This document shows positions 43,757 to 52,967 of a DNA stretch of 64,000 bases, piece after piece. The stretch is from Desulfosporosinus sp049943955 (lineage in GTDB: Bacteria; Bacillota; Desulfitobacteriia; Desulfitobacteriales; Desulfitobacteriaceae): contig NZ_JBNFTW010000009.1 in the NCBI RefSeq assembly GCF_049943955.1, positions 136,187 through 200,186 of the forward strand, in the 5' to 3' direction. Both the position numbers and the translations under genes were made by a program. Position 1 is the stretch's first letter. Each line of letters opens with the position of its first letter. The notes beneath the pieces were generated by a model that worked only from the letters and a program-made list of their open reading frames with translations, was not told where the DNA came from and searched no databases.

Positions 43757-45019
43757 TCAATTCAGACCTTTGACACCAATATCCCGCCGAAAATGTGCTC
43801 CGGGGAATTCAACGGTTTCCGCAAGAGCATAAGCTTTAGCGCGAGCCTCTAGCAGAGTTTTTCCCGCAGCCGTAACGCCTAACACCCGGCCGCCGCTGCT
43901 CTCGAGTATTCCATTTTTCCTTTCGGTACCGGCATGAAAAATTACCGAATCCTTGTCCTTTGTCTCCGGCAGGCGAATCGGGATTCCTTTCGGATACTTT
44001 GAAGGATACCCGGGCGAAGCCATCACGACGCACACAGCAGCTTCGTTTTTCCACTCCAAATCAGCTTCCGACAACCGGCCTTCAGTGCAAGCCCATAATA
44101 TCGGTAAAAGATCGCTCTTCAAGCGCTTCATTACCACCTGGGTTTCTGGATCGCCGAAACGAACATTGTATTCCAGAAGCTTTGGCCCTTGTTTCGTAAG
44201 CATTAGTCCCAGGAAAAGGACTCCTTGAAACGGGGTTCCTAATTCAGCCATAACCTTTAGCGTCGGATTGACAAGATCCCGCATTACCGATTCTTCAAGC
44301 TCAATTGTCCAAATTGGAGGAGGGCTGTATGTTCCCATACCTCCGGTATTAAGACCTTTGTCACCATCTAAAGCACGCTTATGATCCTGTACAGGAACCA
44401 TCGGGCGGGCTGTAGTTCCGTCCGTGAAACAGAGCAGGCTAACTTCTTGCCCTTCAAGAAACTCTTCAACTAAAAGTTTTTTCCCTGCTGCTCCAAAATT
44501 TCCATCCATGATTTCATCGACAGCCTGAAGCGCAGTATCTAAATCCATCGCCACGATAACACCTTTTCCTGCTGCTAAACCGTCCGCTTTTAGAACGCAA
44601 GGGGCTCCAAGGTCCTTAATGTAAGCTTTGGCCTGATCTGAATTTTCAAAGACTTCCCACTTAGCCGTTGGAATTTTAGCCCGTTCCATAATCATTTTCG
44701 CAAAGGATTTACTTCCCTCTAACTGAGCGGCGGCCTTAGCAGGCCCAAAAATTCGCAGCCCGGCCTCTTGGAAAGCATCCACGATTCCTAAGCTAAGCGG
44801 ATCTTCAGGGCCAACCAGAGTCAGATCAATATCTTCTTTTAAGGCAAACTCCACCAGACCTGAAATATCTTGGGCCGAAATAGGGATATTCCAAGGTTCG
44901 GTTCCGGCATTTCCGGGTGCAACATAGAGACGTTCCAACGCCGGGCTTTGCAAGAGTTTCCAGGCAAGGGCATGTTCCCGCCCACCACTTCCTATGACTA
45001 ACACTCGAAGTTTATTCAT
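43757..45019 (-). CDS. purD: Phosphoribosylamine-glycine ligase
   Basis: The 420-residue ATP-grasp enzyme starts LRVLVIGSGGREHALAWKL and has the ATP-binding VLKADGLAAGKGV near 140 and YNVRFGDPETQVV near 285. It makes GAR from phosphoribosylamine, glycine and ATP. It is the last gene of the pur operon. Confidence 0.97.
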   Translation of the reverse strand: MNKLRVLVIGSGGREHALAWKLLQSPALERLYVAPGNAGTEPWNIPISAQDISGLVEFALKEDIDLTLVGPEDPLSLGIVDAFQEAGLRIFGPAKAAAQLEGSKSFAKMIMERAKIPTAKWEVFENSDQAKAYIKDLGAPCVLKADGLAAGKGVIVAMDLDTALQAVDEIMDGNFGAAGKKLLVEEFLEGQEVSLLCFTDGTTARPMVPVQDHKRALDGDKGLNTGGMGTYSPPPIWTIELEESVMRDLVNPTLKVMAELGTPFQGVLFLGLMLTKQGPKLLEYNVRFGDPETQVVMKRLKSDLLPILWACTEGRLSEADLEWKNEAAVCVVMASPGYPSKYPKGIPIRLPETKDKDSVIFHAGTERKNGILESSGGRVLGVTAAGKTLLEARAKAYALAETVEFPGAHFRRDIGVKGLN

Positions 45020-45057
45020 ATTCTCACCCGCTTATCCAATCGTTACCTTCCGGAAAA

Positions 45058-46602
45058 TTAATGTTGAAAATGTCTGCGATGCGTAAAGACCATGATAATA
45101 TTTAAACGATTAGCAGCCTCAATCACTTCGGGATCATGAATAGACCCCCCTGGCTGAATAATTGCTCGAATTCCAGCTTGGGCAGCAGATTCAATCGAAT
45201 CCGGAAAGGGAAAGAAGGCATCGGAAGCTAAATATGCTCCTTTAGTTTTTTCACCGGCTTGTTCAACGGCAATCTTTACTGATCCTACACGGTTCATTTG
45301 TCCCGCACCGACACCTAAGGTTTGCCGGTGATCAGTTATGACGATGGCGTTTGATTTAACGTGTTTAACAACACGCCAAGCAAAATCAAGAGCCTTTAAA
45401 TCGTTCTCTGTAGGTTTCTGCTGGGTAATAAATTCCCATTCATCAATAGGAGTTGTTCCTCGATCCACCTCTTGAACCAGATACCCGCCGTCAACGCTTT
45501 TCAGCATCAAGCGAGGAGTCACTCGGTCATTCTCGCCTCTGCCAACTGCAAAGAGCCGGAGATTTTTCTTGGAACTTAAAATGTCCTGAGACTCCGGACT
45601 AAAATCCGGCGCCACAATCACCTCGTAGAAACACTCCTTAATTGCTTCAGCAGTAGGACCGTCAACTACTCGGTTTAAAGCAATAATCCCGCCGTAGGCC
45701 GAAACAGGATCTGAAGCCAAAGCACTTTTGTAAGCTTCTAAGGGCGTATTTCCTAAAGCCGCTCCACAGGGATTGGTGTGCTTAATGATGGCTGCAGCAC
45801 ATGAGTCAAACTCGCGGGCAAGTTTCCACGCGGCCTCCATATCTACCCAATTGTTATAGGAAAGTTCTTTTCCCTGAAGCTGTTTTCCTCTTGCCAAACT
45901 TCCTAAGGCGGCCTCAGAATTAATATAAAAAGCGGCCTTTTGCTGAGGATTTTCGCCATATCTCAATTCTTGAACCTTTTGAGCAGTTAGACGCAGCGTC
46001 CTGGGAAAACCGCCAACCGGTTCAAGCTGCCGTTCTAAATAACCTGCAATCAGGCGATCATATTCCGCTGTATGGGCGAAAGCCTCCGCCGCTAATCGCT
46101 TGCGCATACCGGCGGAAACAGTCCCTGTTTCACGCAGGACATTTAAGACTTCTTCGTAGGATTTTGGATTGACCAATACTGTAACCCTGCCGTGATTTTT
46201 AGCTGCGGCGCGAACCATGGTCGGGCCTCCCACGTCAATGTTTTCGATAGCTTCCTCAAAGCTCACTCCTGGCTTAGAGATTGTCTCCCGAAAAGGATAT
46301 AAATTCACGACCACCAAATCAATGAATCCTATGCCATTTTGTTCCATCTGCTGGCGGTGTTCCTCAATATCACGAGCCAGAATTCCGCCATGAATCAACG
46401 GATGGAGGGTTTTAACCCGTCCGCCTAATACTTCCGGAAATCCTGTGACCTCACTGACATATTTCACGGGGATATTGGCTTCATCAAGAACTTTATAAGT
46501 TCCCCCTGTCGAAATAAGTTCAAATCCCAACTCAACAAGTCCTTGAGCAAAAGTGACAATTCCCGTCTTGTCTGAAACGCTGATAATGGCTCTTCGCTTC
46601 AT
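45058..46602 (-). CDS. purH: Bifunctional AICAR formyltransferase / IMP cyclohydrolase
   Basis: The 514-residue protein joins an N-terminal IMP cyclohydrolase (about 1-200; SVSDKTGIVTFAQGL) to a C-terminal AICAR transformylase with the catalytic IIKHTNPCGAAL segment near 270. It performs the last two steps to IMP. Its start overlaps the purN stop by 4 bp. Confidence 0.97.
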   Translation of the reverse strand: MKRRAIISVSDKTGIVTFAQGLVELGFELISTGGTYKVLDEANIPVKYVSEVTGFPEVLGGRVKTLHPLIHGGILARDIEEHRQQMEQNGIGFIDLVVVNLYPFRETISKPGVSFEEAIENIDVGGPTMVRAAAKNHGRVTVLVNPKSYEEVLNVLRETGTVSAGMRKRLAAEAFAHTAEYDRLIAGYLERQLEPVGGFPRTLRLTAQKVQELRYGENPQQKAAFYINSEAALGSLARGKQLQGKELSYNNWVDMEAAWKLAREFDSCAAAIIKHTNPCGAALGNTPLEAYKSALASDPVSAYGGIIALNRVVDGPTAEAIKECFYEVIVAPDFSPESQDILSSKKNLRLFAVGRGENDRVTPRLMLKSVDGGYLVQEVDRGTTPIDEWEFITQQKPTENDLKALDFAWRVVKHVKSNAIVITDHRQTLGVGAGQMNRVGSVKIAVEQAGEKTKGAYLASDAFFPFPDSIESAAQAGIRAIIQPGGSIHDPEVIEAANRLNIIMVFTHRRHFQH

Positions 46603-47216
46603 TCCAAACCCTCCTGTTGCAATATCTGAACTCGACGCCCCACCCGTCTAACACATCCAGAAACTAAGAGCCGGACGGCTTTAGGGTAAAGACGATGTTC
46701 TGCTTCTAAAATTCTCTGAGATAAACTATCCTCTGTATCCTCTGCTAAGACAGGTACTGCCTCCTGTAAAATAATCGGTCCGCTGTCTAAACCTTCATCG
46801 ACAAAATGAACCGTACAGCCGCTTACTTTGACTCCATATTCCAAAGCCTGGCGCTGAGCATGAAGCCCAGGGAACGACGGAAGGAGAGACGGATGAATAT
46901 TCAGAATCGGAAAATTGGCCTGTTGAATAAACTCCGACCCCAAAACCCGCATATAGCCTGCTAAGAGCAGAAGTTCAACACGATGTTTCCTCATCCAAAT
47001 CAAAAGTTCCTCTTCTTGGGCTTGACGTTGGGGGTAGTCCCTAATCGAAAAAACCCCAGTTGGAATTCCAAATTCCTTGGCTAAGCCAAGAGCAGCGGCT
47101 CTCGGCTGATCGGAACCGACTGCAACTATTTCAATCGGTAAATCTTCTTTTTTTGAGGCCTCAAGCAACGCTTTAAAGTTGCTTCCTCTTCCAGAAGCTA
47201 ACACTGCAGTTCTCAA
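46599..47216 (-). CDS. purN: Phosphoribosylglycinamide formyltransferase (folate-dependent)
   Basis: The 205-residue enzyme has the active-site stretch ILNIHPSLLPSFPG and the HFVDEGLDSGPII segment with the conserved Asp. It transfers formyl from 10-formyl-THF to GAR. It overlaps purM and purH by 4 bp on each side (ATGA couplings). Confidence 0.96.
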   Translation of the reverse strand: MRTAVLASGRGSNFKALLEASKKEDLPIEIVAVGSDQPRAAALGLAKEFGIPTGVFSIRDYPQRQAQEEELLIWMRKHRVELLLLAGYMRVLGSEFIQQANFPILNIHPSLLPSFPGLHAQRQALEYGVKVSGCTVHFVDEGLDSGPIILQEAVPVLAEDTEDSLSQRILEAEHRLYPKAVRLLVSGCVRRVGRRVQILQQEGLE

Positions 47217-48226
47217 TAGGTGACACCTACTCCATGAACAACACGTCCGATGACATGACTCAATTCACCCATCTCCTTGAGCTGGTGACGTATTGATTCT
47301 TCATCTTCCGAATTGACAATGATGACAAATCCGATACCCATGTTAAAGGTCCGGTACATCTCGGGCCAAGCAACATCCCCTAAACGTTGAAGCAAATCAA
47401 AAACTGCCGGACGTTTCCAAGATGTCGGATCGATCTGAACCCCCAGTCCTGAAGGCAAGATACGGGGAATATTCTCCGTAAGTCCTCCCCCTGTAATATG
47501 AACCATACCCTTAATATTCTGTTTTGCAAGGAGCGACAGAATAGTCTTAACGTAAATTCGGGTGGGTCTCAGCAGGGTTTCGCCCAAAGGTTCTCCTAAT
47601 TCCGGCAGAACCTCCTCTAAAGAATAGCTCTCAAATAATTTACGAGCTAAGGAATACCCATTGCTATGCAATCCAGTGGAAGGGAGGCCAATAAGAACAT
47701 CCCCGGCTTCAATGCCCGACCCATCGATCAGTTGATCACGGTTGACTGCTCCGACGGAAAACCCAGCAATATCATAATCATTCTCAGCATAGAAACCTGG
47801 CATTTCTGCGGTTTCCCCTCCGATTAAGGCACAACCGGCCATTTCACAACCCCGGGCAATACCGCCAACAATTTCAGCAACTCTTTCCGGATTCACTTTG
47901 CCAACAGCAAGATAATCGAGAAAGAACAAAGGCTCCGCACCTTGAACCAAAATATCATTAACACACATAGCCACAGCATCTTGCCCAATAGTATCATGCC
48001 GGTTCATCTGGAAGGCAAGACGGAGCTTTGTTCCCACGCCATCCGTCCCGGAAACCAAAACCGGATCCGGATATTTTTTTAGATCTAATTTAAAAAGTCC
48101 CCCAAATCCGCCAAGTCCGCCTAATACTTCCGGACGGAGCGTTCGGGCTACTGCCGGTTTAATACGTTCAACTGCATCATTACCAGCTTGTATATCAACA
48201 CCAGCATCACGGTAAGAGTACCCCAC
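47213..48226 (-). CDS. purM: Phosphoribosylformylglycinamidine cyclo-ligase
   Basis: The 337-residue AIR synthetase has DPVLVSGTDGVGTKL near residue 50 and GLPSTGLHSNGYSL near 170. I place the start at a GTG (VGYSYRDAGVDIQAG) because AGGAGG lies just upstream and the length then matches the family; the frame stays open back to 48337 within purF without support. Confidence 0.95.
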   Translation of the reverse strand: MGYSYRDAGVDIQAGNDAVERIKPAVARTLRPEVLGGLGGFGGLFKLDLKKYPDPVLVSGTDGVGTKLRLAFQMNRHDTIGQDAVAMCVNDILVQGAEPLFFLDYLAVGKVNPERVAEIVGGIARGCEMAGCALIGGETAEMPGFYAENDYDIAGFSVGAVNRDQLIDGSGIEAGDVLIGLPSTGLHSNGYSLARKLFESYSLEEVLPELGEPLGETLLRPTRIYVKTILSLLAKQNIKGMVHITGGGLTENIPRILPSGLGVQIDPTSWKRPAVFDLLQRLGDVAWPEMYRTFNMGIGFVIIVNSEDEESIRHQLKEMGELSHVIGRVVHGVGVTY

Positions 48227-48257
48227 ATTAATTCCTCCTAACTTTTCGCCCATCATT

Positions 48258-49658
48258 TTAGCCGCAGGAATTCTTTCCGCGGTTAACGTCTGAAACAGGA
48301 ATAGGGTAAGAGCCATTAAAACAGGCCAGGCAAACATTTTCTGTGCCGAGGGCCCTCAACAAACCTTCTTCTGAAATGTAATGCAGCGAATCAGCTCCAA
48401 CAAACTTGCGAATTCCTTCCATATCCAAGCGATTGGCGATTAGCTTTTCCCGTTCAGCTGTGTCTATTCCATAATAACATGGATAGGACACAGGAGGCGA
48501 ACTTATCAGAAAATGGACTTCTTTAGCCCCTGCTTTTCTTACCATCGCCACTAATTTTGAACTTGTAGTACCACGGACAATGGAATCATCAATCATAACA
48601 ATTCGTTTATCTTTAAGGACGCTCGCATTAGCGTTCAGCTTCAAGCGAACGCCTACTTCTCTCATTTCCTGAGTCGGTTGAATAAAAGTTCTTCCGACAT
48701 AACGATTTTTTATCAAGCCTTCACCAAAAGGCAAGCCCAAAGTTGTGGCATATCCCAGAGCCGAAGCTGTTCCTGAGTCCGGGACAGCGATAACAAGGTC
48801 TGCATCTATTGGACATTCATGAGCTAATTCAATTCCCATCTTCAAGCGGCTTTCCGAGACATTGATCTGATCGATGGTACTGTCCGGACGCGCGAAGTAG
48901 ATATATTCAAAGGCACAAGAAGCACTTTTGTTTTTCCTTAATCCTGGACGGGAGTGCAGCCCATTTTCATCAATAACAACAATTTCACCGGGTTCTAAAT
49001 CCCGAACAAACTCGGCACCGACGGTATCAAGAGCACAGCTTTCCGACGCCAGGCAATATCTCTCACCTTTTTTTCCAATACAAAGAGGCCGGACTCCATG
49101 GGGATCTCTTAAACCAAAAAGTTTATCCTCTGCTAGAATGACTACCGCATAAGCCCCCCGCAAATCCATCATGGTTTTGACAAGGGCATCCTCAAGAGAT
49201 TCCCGGCGATAGCGCGTAATCAGGTTGATAATGACTTCACTATCTGTCGTTGTCTGAAAGACGGCTCCGTTCAGGCCTAATTCTTCCCGTAATTCCGTGG
49301 CATTCGTTAAATTTCCATTGTGAGCTAAGGCCATCATGCCCTTTTGATAATGAACGACGAGGGGCTGGGCATTGGCCAACAAACTGGAACCTGTAGTTGA
49401 GTAGCGAACATGTCCAATTGCCATCTTTCCGTGTAAATTCTTAATAATATGGTTAGAAAACACTTCCGAGACAAGGCCCATTCCTTTATGAACTTCTATT
49501 GCACGTCCATCAGAAACAGCAATACCGGCGCTTTCTTGCCCGCGATGCTGCAAAGCATAGAGCCCATAATAGGTTAAACGAGCCACTTCTTGATTGGGCG
49601 CATAAATTCCAAAGACCCCGCATTCCTCATGCGGTTTGTCCAGGCTATAGTCGAACAA
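48258..49658 (-). CDS. purF: Amidophosphoribosyltransferase
   Basis: The 466-residue enzyme has a short propeptide ending before the N-terminal nucleophile Cys in HEECGVFGIYAP. The glutaminase part is about 11-235, and the PRPP site is VMIDDSIVRGTTS near residue 355. C-terminal cysteines (VCLACFNG) are consistent with the Bacillus-type iron-sulfur enzyme. The start is TTG at 49658 behind GGGGGG. It catalyses the committed step. Confidence 0.97.
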   Translation of the reverse strand: MFDYSLDKPHEECGVFGIYAPNQEVARLTYYGLYALQHRGQESAGIAVSDGRAIEVHKGMGLVSEVFSNHIIKNLHGKMAIGHVRYSTTGSSLLANAQPLVVHYQKGMMALAHNGNLTNATELREELGLNGAVFQTTTDSEVIINLITRYRRESLEDALVKTMMDLRGAYAVVILAEDKLFGLRDPHGVRPLCIGKKGERYCLASESCALDTVGAEFVRDLEPGEIVVIDENGLHSRPGLRKNKSASCAFEYIYFARPDSTIDQINVSESRLKMGIELAHECPIDADLVIAVPDSGTASALGYATTLGLPFGEGLIKNRYVGRTFIQPTQEMREVGVRLKLNANASVLKDKRIVMIDDSIVRGTTSSKLVAMVRKAGAKEVHFLISSPPVSYPCYYGIDTAEREKLIANRLDMEGIRKFVGADSLHYISEEGLLRALGTENVCLACFNGSYPIPVSDVNRGKNSCG

Positions 49659-49803
49659 TTCTGTCCCCCCTTTAATTAGTGAGACAAGGCGAAAAGCCTC
49701 AAACTCGTTAACTTATAGGTTAACTGGATTAACAAGCTCTTCGCCGCCCTCCTCAACAAACAGAATACCTTTGTCGTGACCTTACTGGTTTTGAAAATTT
49801 CCC

Positions 49804-50523
49804 TTAAGCGGACGCCAGAACCTCTTTAACCCTGCGGAAGACTTCCTGGTAGGCCTCTTCAACTTGCCCAAGGTCGCGGCGAAAACGATCCTTATCCAGC
49901 TTTTCCCGAGTTTTTATGTCCCAATATCGACATGTATCCGGAGATATCTCATCACCTAAAAGGACTTGTCCGTTGCTTATCCCAAATTCTAATTTGAAAT
50001 CAATTAGATCAATGCCTGCTTTGACGAGAATATTACGCAATATTTCGTTGATCTTCAGGCCCATAGCCTGAATCTCCTTGGCAATCTCCAGCTTTGCCCA
50101 TCCCATAGCCGCAACATGAGATTCGTTGACCATCGGATCTCCCAAAGCGTCATCTTTATAATATAATTCAACTACAGGTTGAGAGAGGACAAATCCCTCT
50201 TCCACTCCGAGACGTTTTGACAAACTTCCCGCCACAATATTGCGGACAACAACTTCGAGGGGAACCATATCTAAACGCCGTACGAGCATATCCCGCTGGC
50301 CAAGCAAACGTACAAAGTGGGTAGGAATTCCTGCTTTCTCAATTTCCGCAAAGAAAAGAGCTGAAAGCTGGTTGTTAACTTCTCCTTTATCCGCGATCTG
50401 TCCCTTTTTTTCACCATTGAACGCTGTGGCATCATCTTTATAAGCCACCCAGAAATAATCCTTTTCATCCGTTTCATAGACTTTCTTAGCTTTTCCCTCA
50501 TATTTCAGCGCTAATTTTTCCAT
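49804..50523 (-). CDS. purC: SAICAR synthase
   Basis: The 239-residue enzyme starts LALKYEGKAKKVYET, with NGEKKGQI near 37 and VVVRNIVAGSLSKR near 95, typical of PurC. It joins CAIR and aspartate. A gap of 145 bp follows before purF, where purS/Q/L stand in Bacillus; these genes are absent. Confidence 0.96.
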   Translation of the reverse strand: MEKLALKYEGKAKKVYETDEKDYFWVAYKDDATAFNGEKKGQIADKGEVNNQLSALFFAEIEKAGIPTHFVRLLGQRDMLVRRLDMVPLEVVVRNIVAGSLSKRLGVEEGFVLSQPVVELYYKDDALGDPMVNESHVAAMGWAKLEIAKEIQAMGLKINEILRNILVKAGIDLIDFKLEFGISNGQVLLGDEISPDTCRYWDIKTREKLDKDRFRRDLGQVEEAYQEVFRRVKEVLASA

Positions 50524-50605
50524 TGTTGTTACCCCTTTTCAATTTTTTTATTAAATAATAAGCCAACACTAACAAGTGCTTTGGCACGATACATTTTCGT
50601 TCCCT

Positions 50606-51901
50606 TTAAACGAGCCCTAAACGTGCAAATATATCTCCTACATGCTTGGTATGATAGTCATAGTCAAATAAGTTATCAATCTCTTCTTCACGCAGATATT
50701 CTCTGATGCCTATGTCCCGACCGACTAAATTTTTAAATTGCTCCTTCGTATTCCAAGCTTCAAGGGCATTGCGCTGAACCATTGCATAGGCGTTTTCACG
50801 GCTAACTCCCTTTCCCACTAAAGCCAGCATTACACGTTGCGAGAAAATCAATCCTAATCCTTTATCAATATTGATTTTCATTTGCTCGGGGAAAACTTGC
50901 AAACGATCGATTAACTGAACCATTTTATGAAGCATGTAATAAAGGGCCAGGGTACTGTCCGGCAAAATCATCCGTTCCGCCGAAGAATGGGAGATATCCC
51001 GCTCATGCCATAAGGCAACATTTTCCAGGGCCACTTGAGCATTTGCCCTCACAACTCTGGCCATACCACAGATCCGTTCCGGAGTAATGGGATTCTTTTT
51101 ATGCGGCATGGCTGACGACCCTTTTTGCCCTTTGCCGAAGGCCTCCTCAACCTCATGAACGTCCGTTCTCTGTAAGTTGCGGATTTCGGTAGCCATCTTG
51201 TCAAGAGAACTGGCAATCCCCGCCAGAGTCGTCATATAGAAAGCGTGACGGTCACGCTGAAGGACCTGAGTGGAAATCAAGGCAGGTTTTAAATTGAGCG
51301 TTTGGCAGACATGGGCTTCAACTTGTGGGTCCACATTGGCAAAGGTCCCAACTGCACCCGAGATTTTCCCAACGCGAACTTCTTCACGAGCGATACTCAA
51401 GCGGTTTTTTTGACGCCGGATTTCATCATACCAAAGTGCAAACTTCAAGCCTAAGGTAATGGGCTCAGCATGAATTCCATGTGTTCGTCCCATCATCAGA
51501 GTGTCCCGGTGTTCCATTGCCCTGCGGCGGAGAACTGTCTCCAAGGCCTCCATCTTCGATAGCAATAGATCCGTTGCTTCAACCATCTGCAGGGATAATG
51601 CCGTATCAAGAATATCGGATGAGGTTAAACCCAGATGAATATACTTGGCTTCATCACCTACGTTCTCAGCCACGTTGGTTAAAAACGCCAAAACATCATG
51701 TTGGGTCACTTCTTCCAACTCTTGAACTCGTTCCCAGGTGAAAGATGCCTTGTCTCGAATCACCTCAACTGCTTCATTAGGGATCCTGCCAAGTTTTGCC
51801 CAACCTTCACAGGCAGCAATTTCGATAGTTAACCACAGAGAAAGTCGGTGTTCGTCTGTCCAAATTTCTCCCATCTCAGGAAGTGTATATCGGTCAATCA
51901 A
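50606..51901 (-). CDS. purB: Adenylosuccinate lyase
   Basis: The 431-residue fumarase-superfamily lyase has the signature GSSAMPHKKNPITPE near residue 260 and TSSDILDTALSLQ near 90. It acts twice in purine synthesis, on SAICAR and on adenylosuccinate. Second gene of the operon. Confidence 0.97.
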   Translation of the reverse strand: MIDRYTLPEMGEIWTDEHRLSLWLTIEIAACEGWAKLGRIPNEAVEVIRDKASFTWERVQELEEVTQHDVLAFLTNVAENVGDEAKYIHLGLTSSDILDTALSLQMVEATDLLLSKMEALETVLRRRAMEHRDTLMMGRTHGIHAEPITLGLKFALWYDEIRRQKNRLSIAREEVRVGKISGAVGTFANVDPQVEAHVCQTLNLKPALISTQVLQRDRHAFYMTTLAGIASSLDKMATEIRNLQRTDVHEVEEAFGKGQKGSSAMPHKKNPITPERICGMARVVRANAQVALENVALWHERDISHSSAERMILPDSTLALYYMLHKMVQLIDRLQVFPEQMKINIDKGLGLIFSQRVMLALVGKGVSRENAYAMVQRNALEAWNTKEQFKNLVGRDIGIREYLREEEIDNLFDYDYHTKHVGDIFARLGLV

Positions 51902-51929
51902 AGTGAAATCTCCTTTCTATTTCTCTACT

Positions 51930-52427
51930 TTAACCTTCGATTAATTTCTTTTGCAAAGCCTCATCCTTTGCGGCAATATCCGCTGCCATTTTCGCCCTGT
52001 AGTCCTTAAGCTTTGCTCGTAAAGCACTATTTTCGGTTGCTAATATTTGAACTGCGAGCAAAGCCGCATTTCGAGCAGCGCCAATTCCAACGGTGGCAAC
52101 CGGTATTCCGGGAGGCATCTGAACAATAGCATAGAGAGCGTCGACGCCATTCAAGGGGCCGCTGTTCATAGGGACACCAATCACGGGTAAGGTGGTTGAC
52201 CCCGCAATCACTCCAGGCAAATGAGCCGCCAACCCTGCGCCCGCAATAATGAGTTTCCCTCCTTGATTCTCAAAAGCTTTGACCCAATCAAGGGTTCGTT
52301 CTAATGTTCTATGAGCCGAAGAAATCTTTACTTCAAAGCCCACCTCAAATTGCCTTAGGATTTTAAGCGCATCTTCCATCACCCTGTAGTCTGAATCACT
52401 TCCCATAATGACTCCGATCAGATTCAA
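51930..52427 (-). CDS. purE: N5-CAIR mutase (PurE)
   Basis: The 165-residue enzyme has VIMGSDSDYRVMEDA at the N terminus and SSAHRTLER near 40, where nearly all relatives read SAHRTP; the Leu is unusual. GIGAARNAALLAVQIL follows near 115. No purK is next to it, so the mutase may rely on another source of N5-CAIR or on high CO2. First gene of the operon, directly behind the riboswitch terminator. Confidence 0.95.
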   Translation of the reverse strand: MNLIGVIMGSDSDYRVMEDALKILRQFEVGFEVKISSAHRTLERTLDWVKAFENQGGKLIIAGAGLAAHLPGVIAGSTTLPVIGVPMNSGPLNGVDALYAIVQMPPGIPVATVGIGAARNAALLAVQILATENSALRAKLKDYRAKMAADIAAKDEALQKKLIEG

Positions 52428-52443
52428 AGATATCCCTCACTTC

Positions 52444-52518
52444 CATAAAAATCAAAGCCCAGACGAGTAAATTTCCCCCTTAAAAAGAAAGAGTGAAACC
52501 TACCCGCCTGGGCTTTTA
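52444..52518 (-). terminator. Leader terminator of the pur operon (riboswitch expression platform)
   Basis: AAAGCCCAG (minus-strand 52516-52508) pairs with CTGGGCTTT (52462-52454), and CGGGTA with TACTCG extends the stem. GATTTTTATGG follows. It stands between the guanine aptamer and the purE start, as expected for attenuation. Confidence 0.8.
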
Positions 52519-52592
52519 TCCCTTCGGTGTAATTTGATCCTGCAATCAAATCTGTACCACTCGGACAATCTGATTGCCCTAGGTACACTTTC

Positions 52593-52661
52593 GCTCATAG
52601 TCAGACCATTTACGGCAGTCTGGTAGAAACTTGCGGACCATATCTCCGCTATTATATGAAC
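52593..52661 (-). promoter_or_regulatory. Guanine (purine) riboswitch aptamer
   Basis: On the minus strand the conserved core is present: P1 GTTCATA/TATGAGC, the J1/2 and P2 region TAATAGCGGAGATATGGTCC, the J2/3 segment GTTTCTACC, the P3 arm with CCGTAAATGG, and TGACTATG. The base before UAU is C, the C74 feature that selects guanine over adenine. Guanine binding should favour the downstream terminator and switch the pur operon off. Confidence 0.93.
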
Positions 52662-52682
52662 TCGTATGTATTTGTTACGTTC

Positions 52683-52711
52683 ATTGTACAAGAAGGAACT
52701 ATAAAGGTCAA
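52683..52711 (-). promoter_or_regulatory. Sigma-A promoter of the pur operon
   Basis: On the minus strand a TTGACC -35 and a TACAAT -10 are 17 bases apart, about 20 bases upstream of the riboswitch. Confidence 0.8.
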
Positions 52712-52716
52712 TAACA

Positions 52717-52758
52717 AATTCGAACGTTATTCAATGTTTTGTTTGTAACGTTCGAATT
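52717..52758. promoter_or_regulatory. PurR operator: inverted PurBox pair
   Basis: A perfect 13-bp inverted repeat, AATTCGAACGTTA (52717-52729) and TAACGTTCGAATT (52746-52758), is spaced by 16 bases with CGAAC cores. This is the arrangement bound by PurR in Bacillus. It lies just upstream of the -35 element. Confidence 0.8.
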
Positions 52759-52825
52759 ACATAGTTTACTTAACTCTTTTCCGAGCAATATTCAAATAAG
52801 TTGAAAACAGACTAGCTGTCAAAGA

Positions 52826-52860
52826 ACCGTAAGAATGCAAAGAGTTTGCCTTCCTACGGT
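52826..52860 (-). terminator. Hairpin after the RCC1/CWB2 gene
   Basis: Arms of 16 bases (52826-52841 and 52845-52860) pair with two mismatches. The T-tract is weak (TTCTTTG). It lies about 107 bases past the stop codon, a possible terminator. Confidence 0.45.
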
Positions 52861-52967
52861 CCATCTGTTAAATCTTATCTTCTCTTGTGTTGAAAAACGC
52901 CCACCCTCTTAAGGTGCCTCTAAGCGCACTTCAGCTCAGTTTGAAAGTAGCTGGGAGAGGCTCACGT

